A program made the position numbers and the translations under genes. A stretch of 64,000 nt of DNA, taken from Luidia sarsii. Taxonomy: Eukaryota; Echinodermata; Asteroidea; Paxillosida; Luidiidae. The notes beneath the pieces are model-generated. The model worked only from the letters and a program-made list of their open reading frames with translations, ran no database searches and had not been told where the DNA came from. Each line of letters starts with the position of its first letter. The first letter of the stretch is position 1. Location of the stretch: NCBI GenBank assembly GCA_949987565.1, contig OX465107.1:14896696-14960695 (forward strand), written 5' to 3'. Positions 47,301 to 54,326 of this stretch are shown here, piece by piece.

Positions 47301-50141
47301 TGTTTCTACGGGAAAGTAAATCCAATCAAACAAGTTTCTTAAAGCAATTCACAACATTGGTCGAGGTCAAAGAATAGCATCCATACATTGTCTGATCCAA
47401 CATTTGCATGAAATAGCACACCTGTGAAAATTTCAGCTCAATCCGCCAACTGAGTCTCGAGAAAATTGTGAAAACCGCTTCATTTGTTTCGCGAAAATGC
47501 AGCATTCATTCATTCATTCGTTAAAAATTAATTTACTCTTTTCTCCCAAAATACAACATTTTAACTGTAACTTGTAACTGTAACCATCTTCAAACTGTAT
47601 CAGTTTCATGTAAATCTGTGACCATTTCTGTTTTCCGATCTTACCAATGTTGTGTTGGGATGATCCCATGCTACCCCTTGAAAATCCAATCCATATTTAC
47701 CTCCAGTTTGAGGCCATATCCCATGACCTCTACGACTCTCAGCAGCAGATCGAGGCAAGGATTCCAGAAATCTTTCAAGGTGGCTTTGAAGTCGGGGCAT
47801 TCTGTCTTCATTGGCCATACCTACCAATTGACAGAGAGCCAAACACATAAGAACAAATAAGACTTCAGGCTTTGCATGGTGGGTGAATCAATATAGGAAA
47901 GGTTTGCCGTGACACCATGTATAAGGTCTCTTAAAGAAGAGGAACCTGAGTGGTAACTCGACCTTTTCGACTAGTATGTGATAAGAACAACTTAAAGAAA
48001 ACTCTTAAAGACTAACCAGTTGGGAAGAATGCATACGGTAAGCTACTGTAGCAACAACTACTTCGCTCTTCACTGGGCTAATCCCCCTGTGCTAATCAGG
48101 ATGCCTCTCTACACTACTTAAGCCCCACTCACAAATAGAATCCAGCAGTCTCTTGAAGACGAACAGAGTATACTGTTTGAAACTTTGAGTTCCTCCGGTT
48201 CTTTTCAGAACCACACATACTCACAAAAGAGAATTTTACATGGTGTCACCACAAACCTATTACTTGTGCTATTGAATGCTATTCTCACCGTGAAAACCTC
48301 CAAATTTCACAAAAACATTAATGTGATTGTATTTCAAAGGTTAAGGCAGTCTTAGGGTTGATAGAGATCAGATATTCTCCTATCACTCTAGGGTTTTCTT
48401 CCTTAAACCAAGCCTAGGGAAATGTAGTATTGGTGCACTCTGATCTTGGAGTTGGAGAAGGTTCCTACACAGGGTGTGTACAAAGTCTTCTTCCGCCAAT
48501 CTCAAGGTTCAACTTACAAGAGTTCACCGGTCTAAGTAAGTATGTGACCAAGACTGCCTTCAACATCCCGGGATAAAAACTATTACAGCATGCGATTCAC
48601 TTACATCATTCTCAGTCATGGGATGATAATTGAATAGTTCCTTCAGATCACCGTGGTGACGGTCTGGGTTGAGGCTGGAAAGTTAGGTGAATATAGTCAT
48701 ATAAAAATGTTGAAAACTGCTAAATGATTACAATGACTTATACATATATAAACAATATCAACCTTATAATTATATCAAACAAAACTGTCTCTATGGTTCT
48801 CCTAGAATGGAAACATTTAGAGGGAAAAAATATTTTTTAAATTTTTTTAATATTTACAGACCCTAAAACTTGGACCTGAATCTACCCTTAGTCCAAGACA
48901 ATGATTCCAGTTAATAAGACATGCACCTGGAAATGAAAAAAAACATGTTGGTTCCCCAAAGCCTTGTTCTCAGTCCAACATCCAATTCTGATGCAAACTC
49001 ACTCACATCCCATTCCCAAGGGTCAGCAAAGGGTGACACAGGCATTCGACAGGGAATAAATGTTCAAACCTGGTTTGAAATAACCCTTGGAATAAGTTAG
49101 AAGTCGGGTTGAACTACATTGTAACCCTGGGAATAAGTTAGAAGTCAGGTTGAACTAACCGTGGGAATAAGTTAGAAGTCTGGTTGAACTAACCCTTGGA
49201 GGTTAGGAATAGGGCAAACAAGTTGCGATGTGGGATGTACATTTCCTGTGAGTTATGGGGCTTAATTTCACCCCATCATCACCCCTAAGATTAAGACTGG
49301 TGAGAAAAGGTCTTATGGCAGATTCGGTGTTTGCACTTACTTCTCACGTTCCAATCGCACATAGCCATGGTTCTCATCTTGCTTGCGAGGATATTTGTTC
49401 TTGACTTCGATCGGAAGCTGAAAGAACTTCTTGGAGACTTTCCACATGTCCTCCACCTATCAGCAACATATCAATCAGGGCATGAAGGTACTGTGGAAAA
49501 CTGACGTCATCTTTCATTAATCCCGATTCTTAATTTAAGGGTGAAGATAAAGGAAGTTAAAGGAACGGTTTACTTCCTGTGAGTATATGCAAATCTCGGG
49601 GGATGATGCCAAGGGAGAAGAGTAGGGATGAGACTAATTAAGTTTAAGTTGAGAAGATTAAGGGAAAGGGGATTAGAGGATGGGGAAGGGGATTAGGAGA
49701 AACAAAGGCAAAGAGATAAACCCATTTTTCATTCCAAGCAGAACATTTCTCGAGGCCAGAATGGACTGGAATTAATAGGGACCTTTGAGAACGGACATGC
49801 AAAGCTTGATACATCAGGCTGTGTACACGTCATTAAATATATGTCAGGTCAATCTAGTCAGTGAGTTGTTGGCAACATCTCTGTGGTACTTTGCTATCAT
49901 TTCTTTTTACAAATAAAGTTTTTATTTAATAACTTTTCAAAAATGACTGGTAGCTGCATGTACATACCTTCTCCTGGGGAAAGTTTGAGTTTACGACAAA
50001 GAAGAAGCCAATTGTCGTCAAAGCTTTGTAGATGTCTTGAACTAACTCTTTGAAAGGAGCGCTGTTTGGATCCGCTTTGTCCAGTCCTAGGCGGTAGGCA
50101 CTGAAGTCAATCACTGGGATGGTATTCACGGACTCCCCCAT
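44390..50141 (-). CDS. 2-oxoglutarate/Fe(II)-dependent oxygenase, isopenicillin-N-synthase-like, seven coding exons, 314 aa
   Basis: Minus-strand coding exons, 5' to 3', are 50141-49968, 49456-49341, 48674-48605, 47820-47701, 46994-46815, 45543-45433 and 44563-44390. Every intron is GT-AG and the frame stays open to TAG. Residues 7-60 form the N-terminal domain (TIPVIDFSAY, ALTTIGFFFVVN); KNKYPRK and ENHGYVRLE follow. The catalytic double-stranded beta-helix carries iron ligands H203 and D205 (CGEHSDYGSITLLFQ) and H259 (KHRVLL). R273 and S275 (SRQSIAFF) bind 2-oxoglutarate, and VNVGDLMQQWT is the usual core strand. Length matches the family (about 300-350 aa). All catalytic residues are present, so an active soluble enzyme is expected; the substrate cannot be read from sequence. 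The ATG at 50141 follows a splice-acceptor-like TTGCAG, so a 5' non-coding exon probably lies upstream. The introns host several mobile elements. Confidence 0.9.
44638..44878. mobile_element. MITE with 'GGCTTAGGCTC'-type termini in oxygenase intron 6
   Basis: The left end GGCCCTTTTCCAAACCCTGG, then CTTAGGCTTCGGCTCCGGC and GTCTC, pairs with a right end that reads, reverse-complemented, GGCCCTTTTCCAGAGCACGG, then CTTCGGCTCAGGCTCCAGC and GTCTC. The arms are about 47 bp. The element at 53127-53410 carries related termini. No clear target duplication was found. Confidence 0.8.
45086..45420. repeat. Probable dispersed repeat ('GCGCCTTTTTCCAGG...AAAGCGCTT')
   Basis: Starts with AATAAATGCATTTATAGGGC, then GCCTTTTTCCAGG and ATACAAAGCGCTTGG. 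I recognise this as the head of a repeat widespread in aquatic animal genomes, followed by 'GGAGTT...' text typical of its body. Only one copy is present in this window, so the assignment comes from memory and not from an internal comparison. Confidence 0.45.
45680..46378. mobile_element. Inverted-repeat element with 'TTAACC...TTCGCGCCGGG' ends in oxygenase intron 5
   Basis: The left end TTTAACCGTTTCGCGCCGGG faces a right end CCCGGCGCGAAGTGGTTAA at 46360-46378, giving about 19 bp of terminal inverted repeat. The interior is 700 bp with overlapping open frames in several phases (for example 45879-46304) that resemble no known transposase. It is likely non-autonomous. A clear target duplication was not found. 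Confidence 0.6.
47900..48258. mobile_element. Inverted-repeat element with 'GGTGACACC' termini, second copy
   Basis: The left end AAGGTTTGCCGTGACACCAT and the right end, reverse-complemented, AGGTTTGTGGTGACACCATG, followed on both sides by TCTCTT. The terminus is shared with 30554-31070 in Wnt10 intron 2. Located in oxygenase intron 3; no coding content. Confidence 0.75.
49081..49201. repeat. 34-bp tandem repeat, three copies plus a partial
   Basis: The unit TAACCCTGGGAATAAGTTAG plus AAGTCAGGTTGAAC occurs at 49122-49155 and 49156-49189. A first copy at 49081-49121 has seven extra bases and a partial copy begins at 49190. It lies in oxygenase intron 2. Confidence 0.9.
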
Positions 50142-50339
50142 GTCGTCTGTTAAACTGCAATTAAAACAGAAACAGAATACAGGATTACCGGTAACTAACT
50201 TTACTCAACAACACTGCAGTAGAAAAGTAGGAACAATCAACACTGCAAATAATTTTAGATATTGAATATAACAACAGATCATCCAAACGACCAAAGCAAA
50301 ACTTTCCAAAGTTTTCTAATGAATATCATCTCTTCCCCC

Positions 50340-50432
50340 TTTCTTCATGTACATGTATCTGTTTTGTCCTTGTCACTCTGCCTTTGAGAAAGGTCCTGCT
50401 AGGATCGAAACGTCAGGCCCACTAAATTTTAA
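50340..50432 (+). repeat. Dispersed 'CCTGCTAGGATCG' repeat with its 5' extension
   Basis: Includes TACATGTATCTGTTTTGTCC, TTGTCACTCTGCC and TTTGAGAAAGGTCCTGC, then ATCGAAACGTCAGGCCC and ACTAAATTTTAAGATT. Its 5' extension is nearly identical to 56965-57000, 6.6 kb away. Together these define a longer unit. A minus-strand SINE follows within 60 bases. Confidence 0.85.
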
Positions 50433-50491
50433 GATTATCATCGTTGTGCATTTCCTGATGACAGCAGACAGAAAACGTGGAATGAGGCGAC

Positions 50492-50572
50492 CAGGGACTG
50501 GGATTTGAAACCGAGTGCTTAAACACACCAGCACTCTTCTTACCACTTGAGCTATCCCACCCTTAGATGATG
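50492..50572 (-). repeat. tRNA-like SINE, minus strand
   Basis: Reading the minus strand: CATCTAAGGGTGGGATAGCT, then CAAGTGGTAAGA (A box TAGCTCAAGTGG at 50554-50543), GAGTGCTGGTGTG, and GGTTTCAAATCCCAGTCCC as a degenerate B box near 50512-50502. It is the same family as 37745-37826. Confidence 0.7.
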
Positions 50573-51371
50573 GCCCTCCCAGAAAAATAAATGTTGAAAT
50601 ATAAAACAACAAGGCACACTAATAAAACACCCAAAAAATATGAAAAAGGAATACAAGGGCTATAGTCACCGTAGCTAACCTGAACAATTTCTAAATTTGA
50701 TTGTCATCGATCAAAAATGCGAGGTTCAGGAGATAATCATTTGTTTAGCCATACTACAGTTCAACTGAAGGGTAGGCCTATCAATGTATCTTAGCCAATA
50801 CAATAGGTTTTTCAAAGGTAGTCAAGTTATCAATCAGTCCCAGCTTTTAACAATACCCTGTCAGTGTCAGGTCACACAAGTTCCAATGTCTGTCATTCCT
50901 CTGAAAGGAAAGTATGAATGACCTTTGGATTGTGTGACTCTTGACAAAGGTGTGGCTGGTGGGCAAATATTAAACAGCTTGAAATAGTTCAGGCACCTTG
51001 CAAGCACCTTGATACTACCTAGTTTAACAGGGACAGAGTCATACAATATACACATGACTGTCGTGTAGCCAAAACTCAAAACAGTATACATGACAGTAGA
51101 TCACACTTTTGCTCTAGAGTATTAGTGGTGTAAACAACGATCGATAGGTTGTACTATCACGACAGGTTCAACGCGATCATATACTGCGTCACCAATACTG
51201 ACAATAGTAATACATGAACCAAGATTTTAGTTTAATGTCCTCACTGTCAAAAGGGTTGAAAAATTCCTGAACCGAAATTAGACCACCAATTGTAATGTAG
51301 ACAATATCCATGGTCTGGCACCACCACTTGCCAAAAAAAGTGGACATAACATACAATGTGGTTTTCTCAAA

Positions 51372-51554
51372 CGCAGTGGCTGTTGTTACGGCAGTCGTCC
51401 GTGTGGTTCCCTGACTTCACAGTATTTGTCAGGATGTTTAGCTCTTGGAACCAGACTATCAGCTAATAGACTGGTTCAACCAGCCTGCAATGCTGACGAA
51501 ATACAATCAAGTCAGGGATCCACACGGACGACTGCCGTAACAACAGCCACTGCG
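51372..51554. mobile_element. 183-bp MITE, copy 1, with perfect 9-bp target duplication
   Basis: Ends are CGCAGTGGCTGTTGTTACGG and its reverse complement; the arms run about 45 bp. The direct repeat TTTCTCAAA flanks it exactly (51363-51371 and 51555-51563). It is about 95% alike to 53954-54136, same length, same orientation. Confidence 0.93.
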
Positions 51555-52085
51555 TTTCTCAAAATGCATGATTTTGTGACACAACCAGACGTGTTAACCA
51601 GACGACTTAGTATTGTACTTTATTACTATATTACTACTGCATATGTCCAATGCCGACATAGGAGACATTTTGTCGGAATTGCAATCCAAAAATTAATCGT
51701 AAGTACCGCTGAAATACCACTTGTTAGTCTTGACATACAATGTGACGTGTAGAATCCGGCAGGTGCTTTTATTGAATCTTTTGATGCGATTGTGGGCACT
51801 TTTAAGGCCATCTTATCTGTTGAGAATGTCTGTTTTACTATATTAATTATTAGACGCGATGGGACGCTAGTGCGACAGAGCAACACAAATCGTTTCAGAG
51901 GAGCTCCTACAGTCCTACTAGTAGTACTGTAGTACTAGTACTAGTAGTACTAGTAGTACTAGTAGTACTACTACTAGTACTAGTAGTAGTACTACTACTA
52001 CTAGTACTAGTACTAGTACTAGTAGTAGTACTAGTACTAGTAGTACTACTGGTACTACGGCCCAGTAACTGGTAAGTGGGACCTA

Positions 52086-52176
52086 CCCCCAGAACTGTGG
52101 GGTTCTACGTCGTCCGCTGCTCTCCCGTTCCGGTCGGGAGAGCAGCGGACGACGTACAACCCCACAGTTCTGGGGG
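52086..52176. mobile_element. Hairpin of 42-bp arms and 7-base loop, flanked by 10-bp direct repeats
   Basis: The arm 52086-52127 (CCCCCAGAACTGTGGGGTT...) pairs with 52135-52176 with a single mismatch; the loop is TTCCGGT. The direct repeat AAGTGGGACC lies at 52074-52083 and 52178-52187, with two and one unmatched bases between it and the arms, as an insertion with target duplication would leave. The arms contain GTCGTCCGCTGCTCTCCCG and are GC-rich. Confidence 0.85.
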
Positions 52177-52244
52177 CAAGTGGGACCATGGTAGTCAGAG
52201 CATGGAGGATTCCTCCATGGTCAGAGCATGGAGGAATTCCTCCA

Positions 52245-52399
52245 TGGTCAGAGTAACTTGGACCCGACAAGTCACCCTTTTTTATCGAATTTTGAAATTT
52301 TGAGATTCGGGTGACTGTACTCTGTAGTCATCCGAATCTCAAAATTTCAAAATTCGATAAAAAAGGGTGACAATTGTCGGGTCCAAGTTACTCGGACTA
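52245..52399. mobile_element. Foldback MITE 'GTAACTTGGACCCGACA' family, copy 1
   Basis: The left arm GAGTAACTTGGACCCGACAA, then GTCACCCTTTTTTATCG and AATTTTGAAATTTTGAGA, is mirrored on the right to CGGGTCCAAGTTACTCGGAC. The arms are about 65 bp, giving an almost complete palindrome. Related copies lie at 59786, 60055 and 60206. No target duplication is visible here; the left end abuts the CATGGAGG palindromes. Confidence 0.88.
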
Positions 52400-52602
52400 T
52401 GTTGATCCATGGAGGGGTTGATCCGTCGCACTAGATCAACACACAGATCGTTTCAGAGGAGCTCCTGAGTCCTACTCCTACCTCCATGCTCCTACTAGTC
52501 CTAGCGGCCCAGTAATCATAATTATGTCGTGGGATTAACTTCACTAACTTGCTTACCTTGGCTTTATGCCTCGATCACTAAATCCAAAGCTGGCTGGTTA
52601 CT

Positions 52603-52903
52603 ATGGTGGCGCAGAAGGGACATTGCAAATCGCAAATATCTGCAAAGATATTTGCAATTCGCACATTTTGTCGCAAATGTGTGCGCAAATATTTGCGACA
52701 AAATGTGCAATTCGCAAATTTTGTCGCAAATATTTGTGCACATATTTGCAAATCGCAAATATGTGCGCATACATTTGCGACAAAATCTGCAAATTGCACA
52801 TTTTTCCGCAAATATTTGCGCACATATTTGCGACAAAAATGTGCGAATTGCAAATATCTTTGCAGATATTTGCGATTTGCGATGTCCCTTCTGCGCCACC
52901 ATA
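52603..52903. mobile_element. 301-bp near-complete palindrome with 6-bp target duplication
   Basis: The ends TATGGTGGCGCAGAAGGGAC and GTCCCTTCTGCGCCACCATA are exact complements. The direct repeat GGTTAC flanks it (52597-52602 and 52904-52909). The interior is an A/T-rich patchwork of 'GCAAATATTTGCG', 'TTTGCGACAAAATGTGC' and similar words that are themselves palindromic, which is why several frames on both strands stay open without coding meaning. Confidence 0.9.
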
Positions 52904-53065
52904 GGTTACACCTGGTTTCTCAGCACGTAAGCCCATTTGATTCTGTACAGTGTGACTGTGTGAGTGACTGTGCAAACATTATTGAACTTTTGAGGTCAAT
53001 AAAAAAATATTTGAATTAGCTGACCTTGATACCCTCATAGCTCACAGTCACACGATACCAGTACA

Positions 53066-53104
53066 TACATACGTACGTACGTACGTACGTATTGTACGTA
53101 CGGT
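53066..53104. repeat. (GTAC)n/(CATA) microsatellite
   Basis: TACATACATACGTACGTACG continues with more GTAC units and a second short block GTACGTACGG. Confidence 0.85.
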
Positions 53105-53126
53105 AACCATACAATGCACATTCCTC

Positions 53127-53410
53127 TTAGGCCGTGTTCGAAATGAAGGCTTAGGCTCAGGCTCAGGCCTCGTCTCCGTCTGACCATGGAGGTCTCTCCT
53201 TATTCCTCCATGGTCTGACAAAACCTGAAAATCCAGGATGTGGTTTGTTTCCGAATTTGAAGGTTTTTTGGCTCGATAGGTACAGACTAATCACCAAGAA
53301 ACTGGGGCAAAATGCTTGTTGTTTTTAGATGCTTGTGATATTATAACGAGTAAGAAATAATGACCGAAGCCTAAGCCCGAGCCTAAGCCTTCATTTCGTA
53401 AACGGCCTAA
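53127..53410. mobile_element. MITE with 'GGCTTAGGCTC' termini
   Basis: The left end TTAGGCCGTGTTCGAAATGA, then AGGCTTAGGCTCAGGCTC, faces a right end that reads, reverse-complemented, TTAGGCCGTTTACGAAATGA, then AGGCTTAGGCTCGGGCTT. An 11-bp hairpin arm GACCATGGAGG lies inside at 53182-53192 and 53207-53217. Termini resemble those of 44638-44878. Confidence 0.85.
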
Positions 53411-53953
53411 CACCGTGGGAGAAAAGATGCAAGAGGGCGCTGTTTAGACAGCGATCAATCAATCAACACTAGTCTGGCGCGTTCGCACTTACTATGTGGA
53501 TTTCTTGTCTACTGGGAGTCGGGAACCAGACACCTGTTCCCAGCGGTGAAAGGGTTGCCCGGATACATGAAAACGAATGGCGGTAAGGTGTTGACGATGT
53601 CAGATGAATGTCTGACGAATGGAAATATCTAATACTAATAACAGGTGTGTATTTCTATTTAAGAGAACCTGCATAATTTCTTCAATTTCAACTACTCAAG
53701 TACTTCTTGATGCGTTGTCTAAAGTCAAATTACATTAAACAAGGGCTGACTTTGGGTCAAGTTTTACAGTCTCGCATCGCAGTTCTAAACTTATGTTCTA
53801 CTTCTACTCCTCCATGTTCTACTCTAGTCTAGTTCGTACGGAATAATTTAATTTGAAGAAAAACAACCAAACCCACCTATATTTCTTTTGGTAAAAATAT
53901 ATAAAAATACTCGGAAGTGTGTGTGAATCTTGAAAATGATTAATAATATTTAT

Positions 53954-54136
53954 CGCAGTGGCTCTTGTTACGGCAGTCATCCGTTCGGTTCCCTGACTTC
54001 ACAGTATTTGTCAGGATGTTTAGCTCTTGGAACCAGACTATCAGCTAATAGACTGGTTCAACCAGCCTGCAATGCTGACGAAATACAATCAAGTCAGGGA
54101 ACCACACGGATGACAGCCGGAACAACAGCCACTGCG
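53954..54136. mobile_element. 183-bp MITE, copy 2, just upstream of the LRR gene
   Basis: CGCAGTGGCTCTTGTTACGG at the left end and the complementary ...CAACAGCCACTGCG at the right. The flanks AATATTTAT (53945-53953) and AATATTAAT (54137-54145) form a 9-bp duplication with one mismatch. Its right edge is 190 bp before the ATG of the LRR/death-domain gene, so it may lie in the promoter or first intron. Confidence 0.9.
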
Positions 54137-54326
54137 AATATTAATATGTGTTATTAATCTTTTGTAAGTTATGAATTATAATGTATGTTTCTAGTAAAAT
54201 ATGGGATCGTTTAAAAAAATGTATCATAATGTTCATTAACTGCATTGTTTGTGGGTTTTGAATTCTTTCAGGCGAGGCACTGCAATGTCCACAATCACAG
54301 TACTAGCATCATAAAGACGATTCACT

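Larger units (their letters stand above)
51871..52520. repeat. Duplicated unit opened by TAGTAC-rich sequence and nested inverted repeats
   Basis: AATCGTTTCAGAGGAGCTCC near 51889 recurs near 52446 as GATCGTTTCAGAGGAGCTCC. Both copies continue with 'TCCTACT' and later reach CGGCCCAGTAA (near 52059 and 52507). Between them lie about 140 bp of ACTAGT/AGTACT permutations (51915-52055), a 42-bp-arm hairpin, two CATGGAGGAATTCCTCCATG-like palindromes and a foldback MITE. Confidence 0.75.
50142..54326. other. Divergent intergenic region between the oxygenase and LRR/death-domain genes
   Basis: Both neighbouring genes start from this stretch in opposite directions, so promoters are expected near each end; no core promoter motif stands out. 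Most of 51.3-54.2 kb is inverted-repeat mobile DNA, listed separately. TTCTTTCAG at 54263-54271 looks like an acceptor for a non-coding first-exon junction of the LRR gene. One GAGGGCGC lies at 53433-53440. Confidence 0.65.

Noticed and set aside
51426..51752. 108-codon frame, and its near twin at 53930-54157
   Set aside because: Both share the peptide encoded by the 183-bp MITE body and have no independent coding support.
52529..53019. Six overlapping open frames of 91-138 codons on both strands
   Set aside because: They all read through the 301-bp palindrome; the repeated TTTGCG/CGCAAA words lack stop codons by composition.
53066..53104. CRISPR-like or phased array
   Set aside because: It is a GTAC/CATA microsatellite without spacers; no CRISPR array exists in this eukaryotic sequence.
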